The position numbers and the translations under genes are program-made. Below are positions 1-13,318 of a stretch of DNA of 64,000 bases, piece after piece. The stretch's first letter is position 1; every line of letters starts with the position of its first letter. This DNA is from Glandiceps talaboti (Eukaryota; Hemichordata; Enteropneusta; Spengelidae), in assembly GCF_964340395.1 (NCBI RefSeq), contig NC_135563.1, positions 21,843,151 to 21,907,150 of the forward strand. Direction: 5' to 3'. The notes below the pieces were generated by a model. That model made no database searches. It had not been told where the DNA came from and was given only the letters and a program-made list of their open reading frames with translations.

Positions 1-75
1 CGCTACTCATCTCGTGACTCGTAGTGACAAGGCCCCTTAGGTCACTTGTATTTTCCTCAGCTGAAGGAAGAAAAA
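1..75. repeat. Diverged copy of the 70-bp repeat unit found again at 11.6 kb
   Basis: The first 70 or so bases read TACTCATCT, then ACTCGTAGTGACAAGG, GGTCACTTGTATTTTCCT and GCTGAAGGAAG. The same blocks in the same order make up the tandem unit at 11594-11873, with scattered substitutions. This is a single diverged copy, cut by the window edge, so whether more copies lie to the left cannot be seen. Confidence 0.75.
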
Positions 76-3000
76 TATTAGTACACTTTCTGAAATTCAT
101 GATATCGTACAAATCGTTGGTCTCTCCATTGTTTTAAGAAAGAAAAAAAGGACAGAGAAAAATGCTATGTATTAAATATATGAATATTTGATATTGTTTG
201 TCTGGAGTCGCATGATTTGCTGTAAATTGTGACTTTGATGCAATTTTCTAACATGATTTGTACAGATGGCCCAAGCAGGGTCAGAGTAACACTATTATAA
301 TGTACTTTGTAGCATGTGTAGTTATTTTGAACACATCACACTGTAGCCATCAATATTCCATTTGTCTAGACAAAAAAATGGAGTTATGAACAACAAAGAA
401 AAGGGCGCAGTCCTCTGACATCTAATCATCTTTCTTCTTCTAATTAAGTACATGATAAATTATCTTATTCCTAAGCCTTGACCTGGCAGTGTAAACATGA
501 GGATAGACAGCGCCCTCACTCGCCATGAACTGAGAATGACAGTAACTAGCTGTAGTACTAAGGTGAACTCCAGATACAGAGGTTCACACAGGGAGATCCA
601 AAAAATTGCAATGTTTAATTATACTTTGTTCTGTTGCAGACACCAAACTATCTACTGTCCCATATTTGCACTCACAATACACTTTTCTACTTCAATTTTA
701 TGTATCGAATAAAATATAAGCCATGATAATTGAATGAAATATCTTCACAATAATGGCTGCATGTGAATATTTTTGTCAATGAAAAATAATGGATTTTTTG
801 TAATGCTATCAGGACATGCTGGCATATAAGTTTTTCTTAAAATCAATTTATCATTAATTTCACTATGCAAATTTCATAACAATTTTGCATATTTGTTTTT
901 GATGATATAAAAAAAAGGCTGGATATGCCTCAACAATGAACGATATCACATGTAGATACAGAGTTGAATATATAGTCGAGTGAAACGTATATTTTCCATT
1001 AATAGTCTATGTTGGTATGAATGATGCTTTTATAAAATGAAATTACTGTTTCCTTTACTTAGCATACATACATTACTGGTAAATATTAGAACACACCACT
1101 TTCATTGTGTAACACATTGCATTGAGCGCCAAGAGGTGGATTTCAATTGAATATCTCCAATCTATTAATTGTAACAGAAAATGATTGACAGCTTAGGTTA
1201 ATCCGTTCCTCTCACAATCAGAATAACATGAAGTGTGCACTTTTGGAAAATGTATCAGATTAGGCCAAGAAAAAAATTACTTTGTTTCTCGTCACTTTGC
1301 ACATCACCAGAGAATGCAAGAGCTTTTTTTCTGGGTTTTTTTTCCCCAACCTTCTGACATGACAGGTTTAATCTCGTCTGTGCTTTTTTTGTTGTTGCCA
1401 TGAGACTGTCTAAATCTAAGTTTGAATATTCAGTAACACGTCAGCACCATAAAAATGTCACAGGTACAGTTTGAGCTAGTTGTTGTTTTTTGAGCAATGA
1501 GACACATATCTATTCAAAATACAATGTTTAATGTAGAGTTGAATCAAAATTTGATAACCTGTCATAGTTTTTTTTTTTCTCTTTGTGTATAATACTGTTG
1601 ACCAGTAAGATGACGCCTTTTTTAAAAAAAATATATTTTTTTCCTATGACAAGCAACAAAACAAATTTTTTTCTTGGCCTTAATGTACATACTCATTTTT
1701 AATTCACTTGCTACTTGATCCATTGTTTCACCAGGTGAAACTTGGTGATTTATCAAGGGATCAGTTAAAACCAGAAGCTTGTAATATAAGACTACACTCA
1801 TTCATTTTCATAATTCAAATTAAACTTCCGTACATATTAAAGTGCATTTATGTATTTTATTAGTGCACAGACTTCAGTGAGGAGAAAGTTTTAAATATTT
1901 TGGTTCCACTTTATTTTGGCAGGTAAAATATTTTTGACTACAGCGATAGTCACATTACTCTGTGTAAAATGACACTGAATGTTCAAAGCACTCTGTGTTC
2001 ATAGTATGCAAAACATCTATTCACAGAATCAAATTAAAAATTGGGAATTCGCTTCGAAGAAATTTTTGTGAATGGAAATTTTCATTTGTGTAAATAAATG
2101 TATTGATTTGTCTTTATTAATATATTGCCTGTGGTTTTTCAGCATTTTCCAGTGAAATTGATGTCATTTTCACAGATTTCTTTTAGTGCAAAAAATATAT
2201 CCACTAAATAACAGAGCCAAAATATATGTATAGTATTGCAAACTTGAAAAAAGAAGCCATACACTTATTCCAATGTTATACGAAAGGCAAATAATCAAGA
2301 AATCTGTAGAAGAATATTGGATCCGATTATGTGTCTTTGCGTCTTTGATGATGGTTAGGAATAACTATGTACCATCCCTATTTTTATGTTAATTATGAAA
2401 CAAAAATTGAAAAAACGAACAAAAAGAAATCTAAACCCATCTACACATTTTAAATATCTCCCCTGAAAGTTTAATTCTTGGTAAATATTTACTCTTTAAA
2501 CACATTTACCAAATACCCCTATTTAAAGCTGTCTCAAGTATTGAATTGTATTGTTACTTCTGTGGTTAAATGAGCTGTGCAGTTTATAGCAAACTGGTTT
2601 GTTGGTGACATTTAAATCACTTTGAAAGGGTATTATTGTCAAAGGGATGGTCTATTGAATCTGAACACACTTTGATATTTGTCAAAAGAGACGGTTTTCC
2701 TTTTTAGCTACGTAAAAGTGAGCATACTAATTCAATTCTGAAATCAAACTGTACATACACAGGATATTCAAAGCATTCACATGGTAGAGGACTAAGTGCT
2801 ATTAGTATTGGTGGCAATATTCAACTGTTTTTGTTAAAAAGTGAAAAAAAGTTCAGACTTCGTAAATTTTCTTTCTTGATATTTTTTCAAAATGGAAAGC
2901 TTTCACCATAATTTGCATAAAGGACCATAAATTTCCAGATTGTACCCCTTTAAGCAAAAGTAACCATGAGAACTATAAAGTTACAGACATGTCCCTTTAA

Positions 3001-4081
3001 TTCACTTACCTTCTGCAAAGAATTCAGTAGTAGTATTTTTTACTCCATAAAAGTAAATCACTATTTATACTGAAAATAAGTTCTACTCTGAACTACATTT
3101 GTAGCTGCAGCAAATCATGATTTTATATGTCACATCAGTAGCTAGACTATCAGTTTAAACCTCAAGAACTGAGAGAAACATAAACCTCTGAACTACTTCC
3201 GTTTAACAAAACATTTTCCTCTAACACATTAAAGAGAGGCAGCTCCTATTACAAACATACAGTATGTATGAATGATGCCCTTCTCATTAATAACACAGGA
3301 ATCTGGATATTTCAACTATGTCAATAGTATTAGTCAGAACTCTATATTATGTCACCCTAAACTTGTTAAAGTAGCGTTATTCTCATTTCTTTCATCTACA
3401 CACTGTACTAACAAAGAATGTAAATATCATTTGTTTCTATGACATGTTATGATATAAATCTCTGTGATGGTCAGTGTCACCCTACGATGTCTACTCCATG
3501 TTTGGTTTTGTAGGGGCACACTGGGGTATCTCTTTATCATGTCTATCTGTACAGACCTAAATTTACAACTGTCAAGAGAATTTCTTTGATATTTTGACAT
3601 ACACTCAATGATCAATGTTCTTTAGTACAATGTGGTGACTCTGATGGGGAAAGGGGTGTCAGAGGTGGAGGAGGGGGTGGGGGTAAAACTTATAGATTAT
3701 CATACCTTGTACTATAATTTTGGTAGGGAACCTGGCAAATACTGTAAACCTAGATCTTCTCACCACTAGGAAATTTTGCAATTTTACTTCTCGAGTCAGC
3801 TGGTTCTCAAAGACTAACTTTTACAAATTACCAGACTGGTATATTATGTTTATGTACAAGAAGGCATTTTAGTCAATACTTATTTTTGCATTTTTGTTTC
3901 TAGCGAAACAAGCAAAAATAAGTCTTTTTAGCCAAAATTTCTAGGTAAACTAGGGAACTAAGGCTACCAGGGTATTTTAATATCTGTTATCACCATCAAG
4001 GAAAAAAGTTGCAATACTTTTTAGTTTAACAATAGTGAATCTCTTGCAATTCAATGTTCCTGAGTTTTTACCTATTATTTG

Positions 4082-4250
4082 GCTGATGCAAGACTTTTTA
4101 CCCTTATTTTCTGGCTAAAGTGTAAAATGTTAACCCTTTGGCTGACAGACTTTTGACCTTTGCACTTTCTAGCTGAAATATAACTTTTGTGCTGACCCTT
4201 ACTTTCTGACTAAAGTGTAAACTTTTGACCCCTAGTTTTGGTACTCTTGC
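4082..4250. repeat. Degenerate short tandem repeat, CTGA.TAAAGTGTAAA..TTTGACC type
   Basis: Several imperfect copies of a roughly 35-40 bp unit follow one another: GGCTGATGC..GACTTTTTACCC, GGCTAAAGTGTAAAATG, GGCTGACAGACTTTTGACC, AGCTGAAATATAAC, CTGACTAAAGTGTAAAC. The units are strongly diverged, so boundaries are approximate. Confidence 0.5.
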
Positions 4251-4869
4251 AGAGTTTGTATTTTTACTTTGAATTCTCCAGGGTACACCTACATTTGTAT
4301 AACTCACTCTCCTGCCAAGTAACACCTCCCACCTCATCCCCCATCCCAGGAAGAAACCCTACTGTACATAATTTGGACTATTAAGCTCCATATGTATGGT
4401 ATCTCTTCACCATCTATCCACTAACATTCCCTTTCAACGTTTTAATTAAAGTTTAACAAAGTCAAGTTCACAACTATTATTCCTTATTCCTGGAAATGAA
4501 ATAATATAGCCAGCACTATAACAGTGACCGGTAGCCAGCTATTATCTACATCACTGGACATCTCCCATTTATAGTACATTGTACACTGTATATAGGGAGG
4601 TCCATTACGATTATAACATTTGTTAATACATGCTTTGAGTTCAAAATGGCTTATACACTGTATCAATTACCAAGTAGGCATTCAACACCATTTATCATCA
4701 AATAACAAATGTACACATGTGTAAAAATGTCAAAACAACAGAATATAGCTCATAAGGCTAGACAACAAATAAAAATACCGCCAATGGCGTTGTAGCACAA
4801 CTGTACAGTTTTTAAAAATGTTTATCCATATGGTAGTCCATGCTAACAATAAGTGTTCATTTGGTGAAT

Positions 4870-5440
4870 GACTATCCAGTTGCCTATCCAACCATGTTGC
4901 TATCTTTACGATATATGCTATCATTTGGCTGTTGCTATGGACGTGGTCTTGTTGCTAGGCATATTTGCATACATTTTTTGAATGTTTATTCAATTGTCTA
5001 TTAATCCCCATTGTTATCTTTGCAATATATGTGATCATTTGGCTGTTGCTATGGGCGTGGTCTTGTTGCTAGGCACACTTGCATACATTTTTTGAATGTT
5101 TATTCATTTGTCTTCTATTCCTGTTGTTATCTTTGCAATATATGTGATTATTTGGCTGTTGCTATGGGCGTGGTCTTGTTGCTAGGTAAATTTACATATA
5201 TTTTTTGAACGTTTATTCAATTGTCTATTAATACCTGTTGTTATCTTTGTGAAATACACGACCGTTTGGCTGTTGCTATGGGCGTGGTCATGGTTGCTAC
5301 GGTATTTGCATACATTTTTTGAATGTTTACTCATTTGCCTACCAGATGATGTTTTTATTTGACCAAAATATACTGCCATTTGGTTGTTGCTAAGGGCGTG
5401 GTCATGGTCGCTAGGGCCAATTTTGTCAAAATGTTTCGAA
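4870..5440. repeat. 114-bp tandem repeat, about five copies
   Basis: The marker ATTTGGCTGTTGCTATGG (with small changes) occurs at about 4923, 5037, 5150, 5263 and 5378, giving a period of 113-114 bp. Each unit also carries GGGCGTGGTC.TGTTGCTAGG, GCATACATTTTTTGAATG and a TTGTCTATTAAT block. The copies differ by substitutions and the last one is the most diverged. The array runs directly into the interspersed element at 5440-6035. Confidence 0.85.
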
Positions 5441-6035
5441 GAATAACACTCAGAAACATCTCACCAAGTTTCAGACTCGGTGACCAAGTACTTTTTGAGA
5501 TATAAGATTTTGACTAAAAATGAACATTTTTACACCTAATTTGCATATCACTCATGGAATCATGGTATGCTTAATATTTCTTTGTCCATACATCCCTACA
5601 TACATTCCCATTAAATTTCAGCCCAATCTGCTCAGTAGTTTTGGAATTATAGATTTTTAACCAAAAAGACACATTTTTAGCCCTAATTTGCATATCACTG
5701 ATGGAATCATCCTGTCATGAACAAATCTTACTTTACACCCCCTTAAGAATGTTCCCACCAAATTTTGCACCAATCTGCCCAGTAGTTTCTGAGTTTAAGT
5801 TTTTTGACCAAAAATCACATTTTTTGACCCAAATCACACACCTGTGATGCGATCATTTTGATTTGAACAATTTCCCAACTAGACACCCAAGGTAATGGAC
5901 CCACCAAATATCGTGGCAATCGGTTCAGCGGTTTTTGACTTTAAGTTGTTTACACACACACACACACACACACAGACAGACAGACAGACGCCGGGCGATC
6001 CCTATAGCACTACTGAACCTCAGTTCAGTTGTGCT
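5440..6035. repeat. Interspersed repeat with modular body and CA/CAGA-CCGGGCGATCCCTATAGC end
   Basis: The body consists of roughly three diverged modules of about 150 bp, each with a phrase like CCAATCTGCTCAGTAGTTTT, a GACCAAAAA segment and TTTGCATATCACT. It ends in (CA)n, (CAGA)n and GCCGGGCGATCCCTATAGC. Comparable endings are familiar to me from dispersed repeats in other marine invertebrate genomes, but I cannot assign the family. No coding sequence is visible, so it is probably a non-autonomous element; the fused 114-bp array to its left may be part of it. Confidence 0.55.
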
Positions 6036-6927
6036 AAAAATGAACATGTCGTTTGAACATTGCAGTGAGGCTGTGGTTATGATGATGGTCGTTGTACTGA
6101 ATTCATTTTGAAAGGAGTATGTCTACCACACACTCATTTAAATTATAAACTAATATATCAAATGTACTGCTTTAATCCTAGTAGTACAAGTAATACAACC
6201 CATGAAAAAAACCCAGTGCATTTGGTTGCTTGTGGTAAGCAGGAATGAGACAACGTTCATGTAAGGCATACAGTATAATTAGTGTCAGTAACTTATCAAA
6301 GCATAAACATCACAGGAGCCTGGGTTCCATATAATGAGTGTTTACTGATAAAAAAATACATAATAACTTCCACTGATATAAGCAGACCTACATGTATATC
6401 AAAGACACCTGCTGTTGTTTTTATATCAGTTGTAGTGCTGTCTTTACCTTATTTTGTCTTTTGTATGAAGTCTTTCCTAGGCTCACTGCATTCAAGCAAA
6501 CACATTGGTGTTTTTCTACAGGTTGTACTTTAATATTAATTTCCTACTGCTAAGAACCTACTACATGTATGCTAAATTATCTCAAATTATAATGCATGTC
6601 AACCAGACTATATTGCATATAATGTTGTGACAAAATATACCATACATACATGTACATGTAAAATATCTATTTCCACACCTGTTGTCGATGCACAGTATTA
6701 CTGTGCACTATAAACAGTGTTGAAATATATAGCATTGCACAGTGTTAAAATATAGTGATGCCTTCTGAAGGCAAAACACAATTTATACATGGCCTGGTTT
6801 CTACACACTTCTTGTACATGTACACTTCTTGTACATGTAGCTGCACATGATACTGTGAGCTAAGCTTGTTCAAATTAGTCTTCAAAGAAACTCCTGTGGT
6901 TTACAGATGTACATGTACCTGGGATGA

Positions 6928-6934
6928 CATGCGC

Positions 6935-6965
<31 letters not shown>

Positions 6966-7049
6966 TGTGTGTGCGTGTATACATTTGTATATGTGTGTAT
7001 GTGCATGCATGCATGAATATGTGTGTGTGTGTGTGTGTGTGTGCGTGTG

Positions 7050-7090
<41 letters not shown>
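6928..7090. repeat. GCGT / GT microsatellite cluster
   Basis: A run of GCGT units is followed by ATGTGTGT-type sequence and two long GT runs. The cysteine/valine-rich open frame over it is a by-product of the repeat. Confidence 0.9.
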
Positions 7091-7091
<1 letters not shown>

Positions 7092-9084
7092 TGTCAGTAC
7101 ATGAGGGGAAAAAATTGAGGGTAGGTACTGAAAAATTTGGTAAGTCAGTTATAGGAATAAATTATCATATACATCACAGCTAGCCTCAGGGTCTCTTTGT
7201 AGAGCAGTTGTTAGCTGTTACTCTACACACAGCTGTAAGATTATATTTGGAAACTACATTGTCATCAACTTAATTTTACTTTCAATGGATGTTTGATCAC
7301 AAAGAAATGTTGCATCAAGAGCTAGTTATGATAACTAGACGTAAAGAGATATAAAACAAGTGTGAGGTATATTAAGTCAAGTTGAGTTAATAAACACTAT
7401 AACAAAGAGATGTGAATGAAAGGATAGAATACATCACTATTAACATGCTGTCATGACATTTCTCTAAACAGCTACATGTATATTACAGATTAATGCTAAC
7501 CATTAGTCTAGTACAATGTTTTTTTAATTCACATAACTATTGTAATATTATTAGTATACCAATATAGAACTTGCAAACCCGCCATGTTGAATGTTGCATC
7601 ATGGGAAATGTGATAATAAATACTAATCAATTAGTATTGTAAGCAATATTATAACATTTTTTGTAACCACAAATAATCAATTCATAGTTACCCTGACCAT
7701 TGCGGGAGGTTTATTTTATTGGTAGCTCCAGATTATGTATTACGGTAACCACAGATAATCCCATGGTCCTTTGCATCTGAGCATGCTCAGTCTGGACTGC
7801 AAGTTCCTTATTGACAGCTTTTACTTTGGTTTGATTTTTCATTCATCTTATTTTTTCAAGAAGATACAGTCTTAGAAAGCCAAAGTATTTCAGATTTATT
7901 TCTGAATTAAATTTATTTTCATCATTAAAAGCAGTCATAACAATTCAACTTAGGATGACTTCATCACAGCTTTATGCACATATTTTCATCGGAGTAAAAA
8001 ATTACAAAACTCATCTTATGTGTTGTGTTAATTAGATTTGTTGATATCATATTTTTCTAATGAGATTTAAGAGTTGTCTAACACAAATTGAAAAGTGTCA
8101 GAAATTCAAATAGTTTGAAATCTATCAAACGGATGTCCCAGCAAACTCAATATGAAAAAGTTATCGCTATTAACAACTGAACAAAGTAAGATGAGGCTGA
8201 TTTTAAGCTATCTGTATTTCTTTATAAATACTTTGGAGACCCAAAAAAGTAATTTTCACTAATCCTGCATCGTGTGACCTCTCTAAAATAAGCTTCTAAT
8301 GATATTCATTTCCATAATGCCTCATTCCAGTGTACAACAGGCTTCTTCTAAGACAGATTTACCAATTATTAAAAGCAGTTGTATAACGCTCTATCAGCTT
8401 AAATGACATTTCTGGGTCCCCTCAGTATACAGAAATGCAGCTCACATAGAATTAATCTCACCTTTGTGCCCCTTCAACAATAAAACAGTTAAATTTGTGG
8501 CTTCCGGGTAAGCTGACCGTTTTGATTTCATCTCGTCTTTAATTGAAGAGATCTGAAATACAGTTTTCATTCCATCAAAGGGGTTCTTAGAAATCACAGG
8601 AGGCTCAACAACCCTTTGACATTTTACCATAGCAAACACTAAACTAATAAGAACACTGATGTAGAGAGAATACTCTCAAATTTCAAGAACATTCTTCTTA
8701 AAACTAATTTGACACGGTCATCACCCATAGCTTCCTGAATTAGACTTGTGAAATAAAATTGATAAAAAGTACAGATCAAAGACAAAATACTATGAATAAT
8801 AAAGATATTGTGTCCCTTCTGAATGAGCCATTCTCTCTTGTGAGTCATTAATCTTGTAGAAAAGATTTCCCATGGGACTATTTCTGAAAACTATTACCAT
8901 ACATATTTCGGAATTGTTGACCAGCTTCTGTAGTATTTTTCCTCATCAATCACTAGATACTATTACTAGATGACTAATTACTTTACTGTTTATTTACAAA
9001 TGTCTTTGGTCATGTACATGTACATGTAATTATATGTATACATTTCTATAGAGCTAACAAGACTAGCCTGTAACTATGTACATT

Positions 9085-10195
9085 TCAAGATAACTCTGGT
9101 CTTTCCATGGGTAGCCTAGAACCATGCCTATTTCAACACACTTCAGGTCTTTCCATGGGTAGCCTGGAACCATGTACATTTCAAGACATTTCAGGTCTTT
9201 CCATGGGTAACCTGGACGTTCCTCCATGTACATTTCAAGATATTTCAGGTCTTTCCATGGGTAACCTGGAACGTTCGCAGCTCCATGTCCATTTCAAGAC
9301 ACTTCAGGTCTTTCCATGGGTTAAGCCTAGAACCATGTACATTTCAAGACATTTCAGGTCTTTCCATGGGTAACCTGGACGTTCCTCCATGTACATTTCA
9401 AGATATTTCAGGTCTTTCCATGGGTAACCTTGAACGTTCGCAGCTCCATGTCCATTTCAAGACACTTCAGGTCTTTCCATGGGTAGCCTAGAACCATGTA
9501 CATTTCAAGACATTTCAGGTCTTTCCATGGGTAACCTGGACGTTCCTCCATGTACATTTCAAGACATTTCAGGTCTTTCCATGGGTAACCTGGAACGTTC
9601 CTCCATGTCCATTTCAAGACACTTCAGGTCTTTCCATGGGTAGCCTGGGACCATGTCTATTTCAATACATTTCAGGTCTTTCCATGGGTATACCCTGGAA
9701 CGTTCCTCCATGTCCATTTCAAGACACTTCAGGTCTTTCGATGGGTAACCTAGAACCATGTCTATTTCAACACATTTCAGGTCTTTCCACTGGTAGTTTG
9801 AAACCATGTCCATTTCAAGACAGGTTTTGACTTTCCATGGGTAGCCTGGAACCATGTCTATTTCAACACATTTCAGGTCTTTTCATGGGTAACCTAGAAC
9901 CATGTACATTTCAAGACATTTCAGGTCTTTCCATAGGTAACCTGGAACGTTCCTCCATGTACATTCCAAGACACTTCAGGTCTTTTCATGGGTAGCATGG
10001 AACCAAGTCCATTTCAAGACATTTCAGGTCTTTCCTTGGGTAACCTGGAACGTTCCTCCATGTCCATTCCAAGACACTTCAGGTCTTTCCATGGGTAGCC
10101 TGGAACCATGTCCATTTCAAGACACTTCAGGTCTTTCCACTGGTAGTTTGAAACCATGTCCATTTCACAACAGGTTTTGACTTTCCATGGTAGCC
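9085..10195. repeat. 1.1-kb minisatellite with GGTCTTTCCATGGGTA core
   Basis: About twenty head-to-tail units share CATTTCAAGACA.TTCAGG followed by TCTTTCCATGGGTA. Spacing between CTTTCCATGG cores is not constant: 48 bp in the short form (GCCTGGAACCATGT) and 54-60 bp in the long form, which inserts ACGTTCCTCCATG or ACGTTCGCAGCTCCATG. Short and long forms alternate, suggesting higher-order amplification. Open frames in several registers simply mirror the repeat. Confidence 0.92.
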
Positions 10196-10497
10196 TGGGG
10201 CTATGTCAAGATCAGAATGCTGTTGCCTTGGTGTTTATATAATGACTGACAGATATCTCTTCCATATACATGATACATGTACAGTATATCATATATTATC
10301 ATACTCACTGTATATAATTGAGACAATCATTTCTGATAAGGTTTAAGATGTTAAGGAATGTTCTAGCTTTGATACAATGTACATGTTATATGTTGGGTCT
10401 TGAAATTTAATGTGTGACCTGGCTTAACCTCTCTGCAAGAAGTAATTTGGGTTCAAATAGAATTTTACAAATTATACACTACAGTCCTTTGGTTTGT

Positions 10498-10856
10498 TAG
10501 TTAGTTTGTTGGTCGGTTGATTGGTTGGGTAGGCAGGTGGGTGCATGCATGTATGCATGCATACATGCACGAGTGCATGTGTGCGTGTTTGCTTGTGTGA
10601 GTGAGCGAGCGAGCGAGTGAGTGAGTGAGTGAGCGAGCGAGTGAGTGAGTGAGCGAGCGAGCGAGTGAGTGAGTGAGTGAGTGAGTGAGTGAGTGAGTGA
10701 GTGGGTAGTTGGTTGATTGGTTCTCTGTCTGGTTGGTTGGTTGGCTGACTGGTAGGTTGTGTGAATGGCAGGCTGGTTGAGTGAGTAATTGGTTGGCTAA
10801 CTGGTTGGCTGGCTGGTTGGTTGGCTGGCTGGTTGGCTGGCTGGTTGGTTGGTTAT
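10498..10856. repeat. GTTG / GAGT / GGTT tetranucleotide-derived array
   Basis: Blocks of GAGT and GAGC units about 110 bp long are flanked on both sides by GGTTGGTTGGCT-type sequence, including GCATGCATGTATGCATGC. No gene is suggested. Confidence 0.88.
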
Positions 10857-11593
10857 TCGCATGGATTAGACAAGGAGAACACAACTGCTAATAAATGAGT
10901 CACAAGCATACAAGGTCCCCTCACTAAACATTTTCAAACATTATGTAGTGAAGATTTAGGCCTATCTATCTACATGTATATACTGCAGCTAGAACACAAA
11001 ACACAATAACATGTACATACATGTACGTGTGTACATGTCATTGTGCAACCTTTGCAGCCCTTCTTTGAGTGATAACTTTACATACAATGTACATGACATT
11101 GTACTTCCAAATTTTTATAAATTGTTGTCAATTACAAGTTGTCAGATAGTATTGATGGAAACCTCAAATTCTTATCTATTTTATGCCTTATTTTATGCCT
11201 TATAATTAACAAAGTATTCTACATGTACGTCACTGACCAATGCCAAACATAAATGATTCATGTATGACTACTTTTAATCTTATAATCTTACCTTGTGTGC
11301 ACACTTTGAACTTTACTTTACCCATTAAGATTAGATTATGCATACAGGTCAAGTTATTGTCTTTGAACAGAAAATAAGGGTTATATACACCAGTCGTTCT
11401 ACGCCACGACAACCCTTGTCTATACCACTTGTTCCATGATGCACAAAATATGAGTCAAAATTTTTCTAAGCCATTAACTTCCCCAATTTTTCATAAATTA
11501 CATATGTATGTTTGAGGATCGAGGTATAGTTATTTTATTACCAATATTTTTCTTCATTCAGACAGAAAATACTCATACCCTAAGGGTTTTATC

Positions 11594-11873
11594 AATACTC
11601 ATCTAGGACTCATAGTGATAAAGCCCCACAGGTCACTTGTATTTTCCTTGGCTGAATGAAGTCAATACTCATCTAGGACTCATAGTGACAAAGCCCCACA
11701 GGTCACTTGTATTTTCCTTGGCTGAATGAAGTCAATACTCATCTAGGACTCATAGTGACAAAGCCCCATAGGTCACTTGTATTTTCCTTGGCTGAATGAA
11801 GTCAATACTCATCTAGGACTCATAGTGACAAAGCCCCATAGGTCACTTGTATTTTCCTTGGCTGAATGAATAC
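11594..11873. repeat. 70-bp tandem repeat, four copies
   Basis: TCATCTAGGACTCATAGTGA recurs at 11599, 11669, 11739 and 11809, an exact 70-bp period. The four units are nearly identical, differing at a few sites such as CCCCACAGG versus CCCCATAGG. A diverged relative sits at positions 1-75. Confidence 0.93.
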
Positions 11874-12745
11874 AAATACTGGGGATTAATATCTACATAT
11901 TGAGTACTGTATGGCTATATGACTCATTGTCAGATTTTTATATTATATATAATTTCAAATTTATCTGAAGGAGTTTGTGCATAATAGTATATCTTTTATC
12001 AGAAATGTACAATGAATTCCATCAGTGTTTATCACCTCAATTACCTTGTTTTAGGAAGACCACTACAAATATTGCAACGGTCGTCAACTGAAAACCAATC
12101 AACTTTAGTAGTGAATCAGATTAAAGAATGACTTAGCATAAGGGTTATTACAACTAACATATAGACAATGATACATCATTCTCATTATAATAGCAATATC
12201 ACGAGGAAAAGCTTTAGAAAAAATTAGTCTCCAAATTGAACTCTTTTTCACTAATGAAAACCAATTATGCATAACAATATGGAATGAATTGAATGATTCA
12301 ACAAAAACAATGGTTTACAATCTGGTCCTCTCTGAACCTGAGATGTATTAGATCAATTCATTCCTGATGAGGCAATTACAAATCTTCATGACATAGTCCA
12401 CAAGGTGTCTTTGTAGTATTCAGTACTATTAACCACAGGTACATATTTATGCTAGTATACATGTACATTTTGTAGTCCCTGTAACCTGTCGTCTGTATAT
12501 TACCATGGTTACAGTGTGCAGAACATTTTCTCTATCATCATTATAATCATAAATGTAACTTTCGCATGTTATGTTACATAAAATTACCATTCATAATTCT
12601 TTGATGATTTTGTCTGTATTCACAACTCATGAATGAAATTCACAAAATTAAAATGTCAGTTAGGATAGCAGAAATAGTGTAGTAGTGTTAGTCCTTCAAG
12701 TCTTATCAAAGTTTCAAATTTGTTTGTTGAATGGTCACCACAAGA

Positions 12746-12892
12746 GTAGCACCCTAGTGCCCTAGTATTGAAGAAGCAGGAGGAAACTGGAGTATCTGGG
12801 GAAAACCTGCGTTGTTCCACCCTAGTGCCCTAGTATTGAAGAAGCATGAGGAAACCGGAATATCTGAGGAAAACCTGCTTTGTTTGGCAGGG
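12746..12892. repeat. Two-copy duplication around CACCCTAGTGCCCTAGTATTG
   Basis: The block CACCCTAGTGCCCTAGTATT, then GAAGAAGCA.GAGGAAAC.GGA, then GGAAAACCTGC.TTGTT appears twice, about 70 bp apart. It is followed by GGCAGGGGTAAACTGAGCATC. The phrasing resembles dispersed repeats of marine invertebrates, but I cannot name the family. Confidence 0.7.
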
Positions 12893-13174
12893 GTAAACTG
12901 AGCATCACCCTTCTTACATACAGAGCTGGCTAAATTTTAATCAAACCAAACCAACGCTTGGTGTGTTCAAAAGCAAACTGCAGACTTAAGAGGGAATACA
13001 AGCTAAGTGCTCAGCCACCGACAACCCCTCCCTCTCTCCAGAGTCCTTCAACACCATGATATCTGTGAGCCATTTCACATGGAAGCGCCCTCTTCATAAT
13101 GCAGTGACATTCAAATCCTTTTCCAGAAAACTGTATGTCATTAAAAGGAATAGTTTGGTATACATGTATGTCGT

Positions 13175-13318
13175 TAAACAATGTAGTGTGTTCATGATAA
13201 ATATACTTTCAGTACACTTGTTTAGTACTTTCATGGGTGTATGTCGTTAAACAAGGTAGTGTTTTCATGGTAAATCTACTTTCAGTACACCTATTTAATA
13301 TGTTCATGGGTGTAATAA
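13175..13318. repeat. Two-copy direct duplication, about 72 bp
   Basis: GTCGTTAAACAA.GTAGTG, GTTCATG.TAAAT, TACTTTCAGTACAC and GTTCATGGGTGT-like blocks occur twice in the same order with scattered substitutions. Confidence 0.75.
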
